Assembly (NCBI GenBank): GCA_016218105.1 | Contig: JACRET010000068.1 | Span: forward strand, 38,729-102,728 | Source: Deltaproteobacteria bacterium | Lineage (GTDB): Bacteria; Desulfobacterota; GWC2-55-46 | Direction: 5' to 3' | Length of the DNA stretch: 64,000 nt | Shown here: positions 11,514 to 21,500 of the stretch, piece by piece | How positions within the stretch are numbered: position 1 is the first letter of the stretch | Layout: every line of letters starts with the position of its first letter | Notes under the pieces: model-generated | What the model was told of the DNA's origin: nothing | Databases searched by the model: none | What the model saw: the letters and a program-made list of their open reading frames with translations, nothing else | Translations under genes and position numbers: made by a program

Positions 11514-12835
11514 ATGACCTTGACCTTTTCCAGATAATCAAAAAAACCTGGGAAGGAAACGTCAACAGAAGCCGCGCCGTCTATCTCTATGCCCCTCTTC
11601 GACCTTAACGCGGACATAGCCATGGACATGGCTATCCTGTGGTCACCGTGGCTCTCGATAGAGCCGCCTTCGATTTCGCCGGTTCCTCTGCCTTCGATTG
11701 CTATGCCGTCATCTTTTTCCCTGTTCACAATGCCTACCCTTAACAGCGAATCGGCCATAACGGCGATCCTGTCGCTCTCCTTGACCCTCAGTTCGCGCGC
11801 CCCGCTGATAGTGGTTATGCCTTCCGCGAAAGCCGCCGCGACGCAGATGATGGGAAACTCATCTATAGCCGGGAGCAGCTCTTCACCGCTGATGTCCGCC
11901 GCATTGAGTTTAGAGCTCCTTACCAGTATGTCGGCTACCGGCTCGCCTGACTCCTCTCTCTGGTTTATCACCTCAAGAGACCCGCCCATCTTTTTTAGAA
12001 TTTCTATTATGCCGGTCCGCGTGGGGTTGGTGCCGACGCCTTTAATAAGAAGCTCTGATGAGGGGGCTATCATCGCGCCGACCATGAAAAAAGCCGCCGA
12101 GGAAATATCCCCGGGTACTTTCATTTTACACCCGTTTAACGCTTTTGTCGACCTTACGCGGATGGAATTTTTCTCGATTTTTATATCAGCCCCGAAGAGC
12201 TTCAGCATCCTCTCGGTGTGGTCTCTCGACTTCTCCGGCTCCTCGATGACGGTCTCGCCGTCAGCGTATATTCCAGCCATCAGAAGGGCTGATTTAAGCT
12301 GGGCGGAAGCCACCGGGGTCTTGTAATCGATGCCTTTGAGCTTTCGCCCGGATATCGCGAGCGGAAGGTTGCTACCGCCGTTTCTCCCCGCTATAACAGC
12401 TCCCATCCTCGTTAACGGCTCGACGACGCGCTTCATCGGGCGCTGCCTTAAAGAAGCGTCCCCCGTGATGACCGAGAAGAACGGCTGCGCCGAAAGAAGC
12501 CCGGTAAGTATCCTTGTCGTGGTGCCCGAGTTCCCGGCGTCTATCACATCGCCGGGCTCTTTCAGTCCGTTTATGCCTCTGCCTTTTATGATAAGGCTGT
12601 GCCTATCCTTTAAATGCTCGATATCTACGCCCATCGCCCTGAAGGCGCCTATGGTGCTCAGGTTATCCTCGCCCTCAAGAAAACCTGCCACCTCAGTTAT
12701 GCCGTCAGCTATAGAGCCGAACATCACGGACCTGTGCGAGATGGATTTATCCCCGGGTACAGTTATCTCGCCCTTAAGGCCTTTAGCGGGAAGGACCGTA
12801 ACAGAGCCGCCGAATATGTTTTTCTTATTTTCCAT
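11510..12835 (-). CDS. aroA: 3-phosphoshikimate 1-carboxyvinyltransferase (EPSP synthase)
   Basis: 441 aa, PGDKSISHRSVMFGSIADG, DAGNSGTTTRILTGLLSAQ, RELRVKESDRI. Confidence 0.95.
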   Translation of the reverse strand: MENKKNIFGGSVTVLPAKGLKGEITVPGDKSISHRSVMFGSIADGITEVAGFLEGEDNLSTIGAFRAMGVDIEHLKDRHSLIIKGRGINGLKEPGDVIDAGNSGTTTRILTGLLSAQPFFSVITGDASLRQRPMKRVVEPLTRMGAVIAGRNGGSNLPLAISGRKLKGIDYKTPVASAQLKSALLMAGIYADGETVIEEPEKSRDHTERMLKLFGADIKIEKNSIRVRSTKALNGCKMKVPGDISSAAFFMVGAMIAPSSELLIKGVGTNPTRTGIIEILKKMGGSLEVINQREESGEPVADILVRSSKLNAADISGEELLPAIDEFPIICVAAAFAEGITTISGARELRVKESDRIAVMADSLLRVGIVNREKDDGIAIEGRGTGEIEGGSIESHGDHRIAMSMAMSALRSKRGIEIDGAASVDVSFPGFFDYLEKVKVI

Positions 12836-12874
12836 TTATAGCCTGTCGATAGGCCCCGTGCTTGAACAGGGCAA

Positions 12875-13789
12875 TCATTTATGCTCGGAAAGCTTGCCGG
12901 TCTTGCTTACAAGAGAATCCCTTATATTCTTTGCCCGCTCAAAGTCTTTCTTCAGCCCGGCAATTTCATTTTTATCAATGAGTCTTTTAAGCCCCTCAAG
13001 CCTTTTCTGAAAATCCTCTATGGTCTTAAGTATCGCCTCTCTGTTCATGGCGCATATATCCGACCACATCTCGGGGGAACTCGATGCTATCCTGGTAAAA
13101 TCCTTAAAACCTCCGGCTGAATAGCTTAGCGCGTCCACCCCTGCCTTCTCCATGTCGCCAACCGTATTTACGAGCGAGTAGGCTATCATATGAGGAAGAT
13201 GGCTTACCGCCGCCAGTATCCTGTCGTGTGCCAGAGCGTCCATGACCACCACGTTCGACCCGGCCTCTTCCCATACAGCCTTGACTATTTCAAGTGCCTT
13301 GCGGTCTGTTTTTTCGGTAGGGGTGAGAATGCATTTACGGCCGGTGAAAAGATCGGGGAAGGCCGCCTCAACGCCGGAATGTTCCGTCCCGGCTATCGGA
13401 TGTCCCGGAACGAAATGCACGCCTTCCGGGACAACAGGCACGGTCTCGTCTATGACAGCTTTTTTTACCGACCCCACGTCGGTTACGATCGCGCCTTTCT
13501 TCAGATGAGGCGCCGCCTTTCTGACAGCCTCGCCGATCTTGAGTACCGGGACGGCTATAAGGATAAAATCGGCGTCCTTGACGCCCTCGCCTATATCCTG
13601 CGTGAAGGAGTCGATAACGCCCAGCCTCTTTGCGGCCTCAAGGTTGGGAAGCCCCCTGCCTACGCCGGTTATATACCCTGCGAGCCCCTTTCTGCGAAGC
13701 GCCATAGCGAGGGAGCCGCCGATAAGACCTACACCGATTATAGCTATTTTGTTAAAATAAAAGGCACCTGCCATGCGGTTGTCAACCAA
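12875..13789 (-). CDS. tyrA: Prephenate dehydrogenase
   Basis: 304 aa, Rossmann IGVGLIGGSLAMALRRKG, PGHPIAGTEHSGVEAA. Confidence 0.9.
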   Translation of the reverse strand: MVDNRMAGAFYFNKIAIIGVGLIGGSLAMALRRKGLAGYITGVGRGLPNLEAAKRLGVIDSFTQDIGEGVKDADFILIAVPVLKIGEAVRKAAPHLKKGAIVTDVGSVKKAVIDETVPVVPEGVHFVPGHPIAGTEHSGVEAAFPDLFTGRKCILTPTEKTDRKALEIVKAVWEEAGSNVVVMDALAHDRILAAVSHLPHMIAYSLVNTVGDMEKAGVDALSYSAGGFKDFTRIASSSPEMWSDICAMNREAILKTIEDFQKRLEGLKRLIDKNEIAGLKKDFERAKNIRDSLVSKTGKLSEHK

Positions 13790-13931
13790 AACTGGATTCC
13801 TGGAATTTTAATGCGGACAAAACTGCCTTAAACGGGCATAACCTTAAAATAAACGTCCCCTCAGAGCCTCCGGGGCATCAAAGGAGCCTGAATGCTTAAA
13901 GCTCCAGGGGGCTGAACCATCAGTGTGAAAC

Positions 13932-14945
13932 TTACAGCGTCCTGCCGACTGATATGGCAACCTTCTTCATCTCTTCCATAAGGATGGCGAACTTGCTTGG
14001 CTTTAAGGACTGGGCGCCGTCGCAAAGCGCGTTCTCCGGGTCGGGATGCACCTCTATCATGAGCCCGTCGGCCCCGACGGCTATCGCCGCCTTGGCAAGG
14101 GGAGCCACAAGGTTCCATCTGCCGACGGCATGGCTCGGATCGATGAAAATAGGGAGATGAGTCTCTTCTTTGAGCACCGGGACGGCGCTTAAATCAAGCG
14201 TGTTGCGGGTAGCGGTCTCGAAGGTGCGTATGCCGCGCTCGCAAAGTATTATATTGCCATTCCCCTGCGCCGCGATGTATTCCGCCGACATGAGGAACTC
14301 TTTTATCGTAGCCGACAACCCCCTCTTTAAAAGCACCGGTTTTTTAGCCTTGCCGACTTCTGTAAGGAGCCTGAAGTTCTGCATGTTGCGGGCGCCTATC
14401 TGGATTATGTCCACGTACTCGCAGATGACTTCCGTGTCCCTTGGATCCATAAGTTCGCTTATTATCGGCAGCCCAGTGGCCTTCTTCGCCTCCGCCAGGA
14501 GCTTAAGCCCTTCCACGCCAAGTCCTTGAAAGTCATAAGGCGAGGTACGCGGCTTGAAGGCTCCGCCCCTTAAAATGCTCGCTCCCGCCGCCTGAACCTT
14601 TTTCGCGCAGTCTATCAGGGAATCTTTGCTCTCTACGCTGCATGGCCCGGCTATGACCTGTATGGCGGTGTCACCTATACATACCCCCTGAAGGTCTATT
14701 ACCGTTCCCTCTTTGCTGAATTCCCTGCTTACGAGCTTATAGGGCTTAAGGATCGGCATCACGTTCTCAACGCCCGGAAGCGCTTCAAGGGATATCTGCG
14801 AGAGCAGGGTCTCGTCTCCTATCGCGCCTATTATAGTCCGTTCCTTGCCTTTTGATATATGTACCGCCAGACCGGTGGATTTTATCTTTTCCACCACATG
14901 GTCGATCACTTCCTGAGTGGCGTCTCTTTTCAGTACGATTATCAT
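13932..14945 (-). CDS. aroF: 3-deoxy-7-phosphoheptulonate (DAHP) synthase, AroF/KDSA-like family
   Basis: MIIVLKRDATQEVIDHVVEKIKSTGL..., IAGPCSVES, LLKRGLSATIKEFLMSAEYIAAQGN; ATG at 14945 preceded by GGGGGAGA. Confidence 0.92.
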   Translation of the reverse strand: MIIVLKRDATQEVIDHVVEKIKSTGLAVHISKGKERTIIGAIGDETLLSQISLEALPGVENVMPILKPYKLVSREFSKEGTVIDLQGVCIGDTAIQVIAGPCSVESKDSLIDCAKKVQAAGASILRGGAFKPRTSPYDFQGLGVEGLKLLAEAKKATGLPIISELMDPRDTEVICEYVDIIQIGARNMQNFRLLTEVGKAKKPVLLKRGLSATIKEFLMSAEYIAAQGNGNIILCERGIRTFETATRNTLDLSAVPVLKEETHLPIFIDPSHAVGRWNLVAPLAKAAIAVGADGLMIEVHPDPENALCDGAQSLKPSKFAILMEEMKKVAISVGRTL

Positions 14946-14983
14946 AAAATCTCCCCCCATATTTTTGGATTGCGAGATTGACA

Positions 14984-16093
14984 TTACCTTACGATTTCAG
15001 AAAATGTCTTCACGAATCTTTCGTTCTCTTCGGGCAGCCCTACGGTCACCCTTATATATTCAGGCAGGTTATAGCTGGCCATAGGCCTCACTATCACGCC
15101 CTTTTTAAGGAGCGCGTCGTATGTACCCCTGCCGTCACCGACTTTTACCAGGAAAAAATTCGCCTCGGTCTTGACGCATTCAAATCCGAGTCTGCCGATT
15201 TCCTTATACAAATACTTAAGCCCGGCTATGGTGTTGTCCCTTGTCTTTTTAAGGTGCGCCCTGTCATCGAGCGCCGCCATGGCCGCTGCCTGGGCCAGCG
15301 AATTCACGTTGAAGGGCTGGCGCACCCTGTTTAAATAGCCTACAAGGCCGGGGTGGGCTATGCCGTAACCTATACGGAGACCGGCAAGGCCGTATATCTT
15401 TGAGAATGTCCTTAAGATGACTACCGGTCTGCCGCTCTTAACATAGGGCATGGTATCCGGGTACTCCCTGCTCCTTACGAACTCGTAGTAAGCTTCATCC
15501 ACGCAGACTATGACGTCTTTTGGAACGCTTTTCATGAAGCGGTCGAACTCTTTTTGAGTGACTATCGTGCCCGTGGGATTATTGGGATTCGCGATGAAAA
15601 TAATACGCGTCTTTTTATTTATGTATCCGGACATGGCCTTCAGGTCATGCCTCATCTCAATAAGCGGCACGAGCGTTGCTTTTGCGCCGACCGTCTTGAC
15701 TACTATGGGATAGACCGCGAACGACGGGTCGGCCATAAGCGCCTCGTCGCCTTTGGTAAGAAAGGCCCTTATAAGAAGCTCAATTATCTCATTGGAGCCG
15801 TTCCCAAAAATAAGCATCGATTGGTCCACGCCAAGCGCCTTGGCGAGCTTTTCCTTCAGATAAAAGCATGAGCCGTCAGGATACCTGTGAAGGCCGCTGA
15901 GGCATTTGGACACCGCGCCCAGAGCCTTTTTCGATGGGCCGAGCGGGTTTTCGTTTGACGCAAGCTTAATAGACCCCGTTATCCCCAGCTCCCTCTCAAG
16001 CTCCTCAATGGGCTTACCCGGAGGATACGGGATGATGGATTCGATATTCCTGGATACCTTGAGCTTCAGAGGCTTGATTTTCGCGCGAGTCAT
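14984..16093 (-). CDS. hisC: Histidinol-phosphate aminotransferase
   Basis: 369 aa, class I/II aminotransferase; NPNNPTGTIV, RTFSKIYGLAGLRIGYG. Confidence 0.92.
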   Translation of the reverse strand: MTRAKIKPLKLKVSRNIESIIPYPPGKPIEELERELGITGSIKLASNENPLGPSKKALGAVSKCLSGLHRYPDGSCFYLKEKLAKALGVDQSMLIFGNGSNEIIELLIRAFLTKGDEALMADPSFAVYPIVVKTVGAKATLVPLIEMRHDLKAMSGYINKKTRIIFIANPNNPTGTIVTQKEFDRFMKSVPKDVIVCVDEAYYEFVRSREYPDTMPYVKSGRPVVILRTFSKIYGLAGLRIGYGIAHPGLVGYLNRVRQPFNVNSLAQAAAMAALDDRAHLKKTRDNTIAGLKYLYKEIGRLGFECVKTEANFFLVKVGDGRGTYDALLKKGVIVRPMASYNLPEYIRVTVGLPEENERFVKTFSEIVR

Positions 16094-16127
16094 GAGAGAT
16101 AGACCTTATAGTATTATTTTAATCGGG

Positions 16128-16173
16128 TGCTCGGCGAATTCCCGCCCTTTTAAGGGCGGGTCAGAGCCGAGCA
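16128..16173. repeat. Nested perfect palindrome
   Basis: Outer TGCTCGGC (16128-16135)/GCCGAGCA (16166-16173) enclosing the 20-nt palindrome CCCGCCCTTTTAAGGGCGGG (16141-16160). Confidence 0.8.
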
Positions 16174-16203
16174 ATAAAAATGGAAAAAGTACCTCCCGAC
16201 AAT

Positions 16204-16223
16204 CCCCGCCATTTATGGCGGGG
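16204..16223. repeat. Second GC-rich hairpin
   Basis: CCCCGCCATTTATGGCGGGG; 9-bp arms. Confidence 0.75.
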
Positions 16224-16236
16224 TAATTGAATTATT

Positions 16237-17325
16237 TCAGTACTGGGATTTGGCGTATGAGCCAAGCACCTTCAGGAACGAACAATTTCCCTCAAGCTCA
16301 CCGACAGCCGCTTTTACGCCTTCATCGGTAATATGTCCGTCCATATCGACAAAAAACACATATTCCCAGGCCTTTGTCTTAAGCGGCCTGGATTCTATCT
16401 TGGTAAGATTTATGTTCCTCGCGGCGAACGGCTTAAGCATTGTATAAAGCGCGCCCGGCGCGTCCTTTATCGCGAACATGACCGATGTCTTGTCAGAGCC
16501 TGTCTTCTTGCTTGAGTTTTTACCTATAACGAGGAAGCGCGTAAAATTATTCGCGTTGTCCTCTATGTTTTTCTCAATCACCCTCAGGTCATACAGGCTT
16601 GCCGCCGCGATAGACGCGACCGCCGCGGTACCGGTATCCTCGGATGCCATCTGCGCCGCCATGGCGGTCGATGAGACATCGAAGACAAGGGCGTTGGGGA
16701 GATTGTTTTTTATCCAGAACTTGCACTGCGCCAACGCATGCGGATGTGAGCATACCTTTGCTATATCGGACGCCTTCCCTGTTTTATTAAGGAGCGCCAA
16801 TGATATCTCAAGCATCACTTCGGAAGAGATCTTGAGGGATGATTGAACGAACATGTCGAGCGTGTGGCTTACGACCCCTTCGGTCGTGTTCTCAATAGGC
16901 ACCACCCCGAAGTCAGCCCTGCCCTTCTCAACGTCGTCAAAAACGTCCGCTATGTCTTTCTTCGGGATGAACTCGCCGGACAGGCCGAAGTGCTGCATGC
17001 AGGCTTGATGCGTAAATGTCGCAACCGGCCCGAGGAACGCTATCTTTATAGGCTTCTCAAGCGAAAGCGAGGCGCTCATTATTTCCCTGAAAACATTTCT
17101 AAGCGCCAGTGTCGGGAACGGCCCCGTATTGTTCTCGGAAAGCCTCCTTAAGACCTCCCTTTCCCTTTCGGGGGCATAGAACTCCCGCTGCTCACGGGAC
17201 TTGATCTTTCCGACCTCGATAACGAACCCTGCCCTCTTGTTGAGAAGGTTTAATATCCCGAGGTCTGTTTCGTCTATCTTTGACCGGAGTTCCTCTAGTG
17301 GTGTAGGTGTGGGTTTATTGTCCAT
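16237..17325 (-). CDS. pheA: Chorismate mutase / prephenate dehydratase (P-protein)
   Basis: 362 aa: chorismate mutase domain (LRSKIDETDLGILNLLNKRAGFVIEVGKIK), prephenate dehydratase, ACT domain (PGALYTMLKPFAARNINLTKIESRPLK). Confidence 0.95.
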   Translation of the reverse strand: MDNKPTPTPLEELRSKIDETDLGILNLLNKRAGFVIEVGKIKSREQREFYAPEREREVLRRLSENNTGPFPTLALRNVFREIMSASLSLEKPIKIAFLGPVATFTHQACMQHFGLSGEFIPKKDIADVFDDVEKGRADFGVVPIENTTEGVVSHTLDMFVQSSLKISSEVMLEISLALLNKTGKASDIAKVCSHPHALAQCKFWIKNNLPNALVFDVSSTAMAAQMASEDTGTAAVASIAAASLYDLRVIEKNIEDNANNFTRFLVIGKNSSKKTGSDKTSVMFAIKDAPGALYTMLKPFAARNINLTKIESRPLKTKAWEYVFFVDMDGHITDEGVKAAVGELEGNCSFLKVLGSYAKSQY

Positions 17326-17431
17326 TTGGCACGATTTCTTTTTAGAATTAAAGAGATAGATTAAGTTATTCTTTTAAAAAAATCAATAGATTATTTGAAC
17401 TGAGGCTCTCAGCCGCTTACTGGCCAGTACA

Positions 17432-18403
17432 TCAGTATCGTCTGGGTTCGGAGAAAACCCCCATTGAACGGAATTTTTTATACCTGGACTCGACCAGGCT
17501 TTCGCGGTCCATGGAATTGAGTTCATTAAGGGTTGACGTAAAGACTGTCTTAAGGTTTTTATATGCGGTCTGAGGCTCCCTGTGGGCGCCGCCGACAGGC
17601 TCCTTCACCACTTTGTCAATTATGCCGAGCTTTAACAGTTCCGCGGCCTCGATCTTTAACGCCTTTGCCGCAAGGTCGGACTTGGTGCCGTCTTTCCAGA
17701 GTATCGCCGCGCATCCTTCAGGGGAAATTACGGAATAGGTCGAAAACTCAAGCATCAGAACCCTGTCCGCCACGCCTACGGCGAGCGCGCCTCCGCTGCC
17801 GCCCTCTCCAATAACCGTAGCAATGACAGGCACCTTAAGCCTGGACATGACCATCAGGTTTGTGGCTATGGCCTCGGATTGCCCCCTCTCCTCGGCCCCT
17901 ATGCCGGGGTAAGCCCCGGGCGTATCTATGAATGTAAACACGGGCCTTCCAAACCTCTCGGCAAGCTCAAAGAGGCGTTTGGCTTTTCTGTACCCTTCAG
18001 GGTTGGGCATGCCGAAGTTCCTGTGTACTTTGTCTTTAGTATTCCTGCCCTTCTGATGTCCGAGCACGACTACCGGCTGACCGTCCAGCCTCGCGAGCCC
18101 TCCGATTATCGCCGGGTCGTCTTTAAAACACCTGTCGCCGTGAAGCTCTATAAAATCCTCGAACATATTTTGGATATAATCGAGGGTGTACGGCCTGTCA
18201 GGATGCCTCGCCACGAGGGTGACCTGTGACGGAGAGAGCTTTGAGTACAGTTCTTTCAGCTGGTTTTTGGCTTTTTTCTCGAGCTTTGCGATCTCATCGG
18301 CGTGGCGTGTCGCTCCCTCCGACTGAAAAGCCTTAAGCTCTTCGATCTTTTTCGCTATCTCCTCAACCGATTTCTCGAAATCGAGCCAATGCCTGTAGAC
18401 CAT
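17432..18403 (-). CDS. accA: Acetyl-CoA carboxylase carboxyltransferase subunit alpha
   Basis: 323 aa, HGDRCFKDDPAIIGGLARLDGQPVVVLGHQKGRNTKDKVHRNFGMPNPEGYRKA. Confidence 0.96.
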   Translation of the reverse strand: MVYRHWLDFEKSVEEIAKKIEELKAFQSEGATRHADEIAKLEKKAKNQLKELYSKLSPSQVTLVARHPDRPYTLDYIQNMFEDFIELHGDRCFKDDPAIIGGLARLDGQPVVVLGHQKGRNTKDKVHRNFGMPNPEGYRKAKRLFELAERFGRPVFTFIDTPGAYPGIGAEERGQSEAIATNLMVMSRLKVPVIATVIGEGGSGGALAVGVADRVLMLEFSTYSVISPEGCAAILWKDGTKSDLAAKALKIEAAELLKLGIIDKVVKEPVGGAHREPQTAYKNLKTVFTSTLNELNSMDRESLVESRYKKFRSMGVFSEPRRY

Positions 18404-18443
18404 CTATGGGTTCTCCTTGAAATTCCTGGAAGTAACTGGAAGT

Positions 18444-18494
18444 AAATTGAAGCTCCTCGCGAAATTCGCGGGGAATCTTCGATATGTAAGGAAA
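18444..18494 (+). repeat. Dispersed hairpin repeat, copy 1
   Basis: AAATTGAAGC-TCCTCGCGAAATT-CGCGGGGAATCTTCGATATGTAAGGAAA; the last 28 nt are identical to the reverse complement of 61177-61204. Confidence 0.75.
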
Positions 18495-18517
18495 CAATTT
18501 CTATTCGCCGATGATCA

Positions 18518-21500
18518 TTATAATATTTTAATATCGGCTCCGTCTATAAGCTCTTTTATCTTTGTGATCTCGGCCTCGCCTAGAGGATTTATCTTTATAT
18601 CCTCACTTACCGCGATAACGACCTCCCTGTCCTCAGGGAAAAAGAGGTGTAAAAAAACCGGGGACGAGCCTTTGTTATCCTCAAGTATCTTTTTAAGGAG
18701 GGTCAGCTTTTCGGCGTCTATATTCGCGGCCTTTGCATGAATGTGCGTGTTTTTGGTTTTTATCTTTTTTTCGAGCTTTGACGCGTCTTCTATGGGCGTT
18801 ATATCGTTGGCGACTATCTTTACGTCCTCGCCCTCCTTGTCCAGTTTGCCCATGACAAGAAGCGGCCGCTCGGAGGCTATATCATCGCGGACTTTCTTGT
18901 AAAGATCTGAAAAAACGACGACCTCCACAGAACCTGTCAGGTCTTCAACCCTTATGAAGGCCATCCTGTCGCCCTTCTTGGTCGTTATCTCCTTCGACTC
19001 CGTGACTATGCCCCCGATAGTGACCTCGCTCTCGTCCGCCTTCTCGGAAAGCAGTTCAATCGGCCCTGTAGTATACATCTCCAGTTCCTTCCTGCATCCG
19101 GCCAGAGGGTGGGACGAAAAGTAAAACCCTAAAGTCTCTTTCTCGAATGACAGGACTTCCTTGTCCGTCCACTCGACATAGTTTGCCGGCATTGGCGGCG
19201 GCTTCATGGCGTGGTTCGCCGCGCCGCCCCCGCCGCTTAATACGTCGAAGATGGACTTCTGCCCGATATTCCTGTCCCTCTGCACTCCCTGCGCCATTTC
19301 CATCGCCGGGTCGAGAGAGCCGAAAAGCGCCGCCCTCTTCATACCCGCGAAATCGAACGCCCCGCACTTGATGAGGCTCTCAATGACCTTTTTATTTACC
19401 TTCCTTGAATCCACCCTGCTTAGAAAATCGATGAGAGACGCGAACGACCCTTCATTTCTTACGGAAAGTATCTCGTCTATCGCCGCCTCGCCGACATTTT
19501 TTATCGCCGCTAACCCGAACCGTATCCGTTTGCCGGATACGGTAAACTCCATCGAGGAATGGTTGATATCCGGCGGGTCTACCGGGATGTTCATCTCCTT
19601 GCATTCGTTTATGTACTTTACGACCTGGTCGGTGTTGCCCATGTCTGAGCCCAAAAGCGCGGCTGTGAATTCCACCGTGTAGTGCGCCTTAAGGTATCCT
19701 GTCTGGTAAGCGATCAAGGCATAAGCGGCGCTGTGGCTCTTGTTGAAACCATAGCCCGCGAACTTTGCCATAAGGTCGAATATCCTCTCCGACTTCTTGG
19801 CCGGGATATTCTTTTTCCTGGCGCCGTCGAGGAACTTCGTCCTCTGTATGGTCATCTCCTCAGGCAGTTTTTTACCCATAGCCTTTCTAAGGACATCCGC
19901 GTCGCCCGGAGTATACCCGGCGAGCACCTTGGCTATCTCCATTACCTGCTCCTGGTAGACCATTACCCCGTAGGTATTCTCCAGGATCTCCTTAAGCTCA
20001 GGCACCTCGTAGACTATCGGAACTCTCTTGTGCTTCCGGTTTATGAAGTCATCGACCATGCCGCTCTGCAACGGCCCCGGCCTGTAGAGCGCGACGGCGG
20101 CTATCAGGTCTTCAAAGGTCTCAGGCTTAAGCTTTCTTAATAACTCCTTAAGGCCGGAGCTTTCAAGCTGGAATATCCCGTTCGTGTCGCCCGTGGCGAT
20201 CAGCCTGTATGTCTCAGCGTCATCGAGGGACAGGTTATCGATATCGAGCATCTCATTCTTATTTGCCTTCACTAACTTGACGGTCTTGTCTATTACCGTC
20301 AAGGTCTTGAGCCCCAGGAAGTCGAACTTGACCAGCCCTATCTTCTCCACATCCTTCATCGGGTACTGGGTGGTTATGACGTCTTCCTTCTGGCTCTTAT
20401 AAAGAGGCAGGTACTCGACAAGGGGCTTGTTGGAGATGACTACGCCGGCGGCGTGAGTGGATGCGTGCCGCGGCAATCCCTCGAGGGCTATGGCGACGTC
20501 TATAAGCTCTTTTACCTTCGGGTCTTCCTCGGTCAGTTTCAAGAGCTTAGGCTCCTGCTCCAGAGCCTCTTTTATGGTGATATTGAGGGTATTGGGGACG
20601 AGCTTGGCGATCCTGTCAACGTCGCCGTAGGGCATGTCGAGCGCCCTGCCGACGTCCCTGATGCAGGCCTTGGCCTTCATCTGCCCGAATGTGATTATCT
20701 GCGTGACATTGTCGGCGCCGTACATCTTTGTGACGTATTTTATGACCTCGTCCCTCTTTTCGAAACAGAAGTCTATATCGATATCAGGGAGGCTTATCCT
20801 GTCCGGGTTAAGAAACCTCTCGAAGAGGAGGTTGTATTTGATAGGGTCGAGGTTTGTTATGCCGAGCGAGTAGGCTACAAGGCTCCCTGCCGCCGAGCCT
20901 CTGCCCGGGCCTACGGGTATGTCCCTGCTCCTGGCGTACTCTATAAAATCCGTGACGATGAGGAAGTATCCGGGAAATCCCATCCCCTTTATTACCTTGA
21001 GCTCTTTCTGCAGCCGCTCGTAATAGTGCCATTTGATTGAATCTATATCGATGGATTTGACTGCCATGGCGGCAAGCCTCTTCTCAAGGCCTTCCTTGGC
21101 CTTTCTTTCTATGATGCTCTCCAGGGTCTCGTCCTCCGGCACCTGGAACTCAGGGAGGTGGTTCTCACCGAGCTTCATCTCAAAGTTGCACCGCTCGGCT
21201 ATCTCTATGGTATTGGATATAGCCTCCGGGAAGTCCTTGAAGGACTCGGTCATCTCCGCGGGGGATTTGACATAAAGCTCGTCGGTTGAGAAGCGCATCC
21301 TGTTCGGTGAGTTGACGGTCGCGCCGGTCTGGATGCAGAGGAGGATATCGTGAACCCTTGCGTCCTCTTTTTTAAGATAATGGCAGTCGTTTGTCGCCAC
21401 AAGCGGGATATCGAGCTTTTTACCGATCTCAACGATCCCGTTATTGACCTTTGTCTGCTCCTCGATGCCGTTATGCTGGAGTTCCAGATAAAAACGCTTA

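Noticed and set aside
11589-12326. Plus-strand 245-aa ORF
   Set aside because: Antisense to aroA, no domain signature.
13790-13931. Hairpin-rich tyrA-aroF spacer considered as a riboswitch/leader
   Set aside because: Short GC-rich arms can pair but no conserved riboswitch motif, leader peptide or T-tract terminator was recognised.
17326-17431. Possible attenuator upstream of pheA/after accA
   Set aside because: Only a short GGCTGAGAGCC hairpin and AT-rich stretch; no Phe-rich leader peptide or convincing terminator.
18494-18509. 16-nt match ACAATTTCTATTCGCC also at 26759-26774
   Set aside because: Length is near what chance allows in a 64 kb self-comparison and flanks do not align; not claimed as a repeat.
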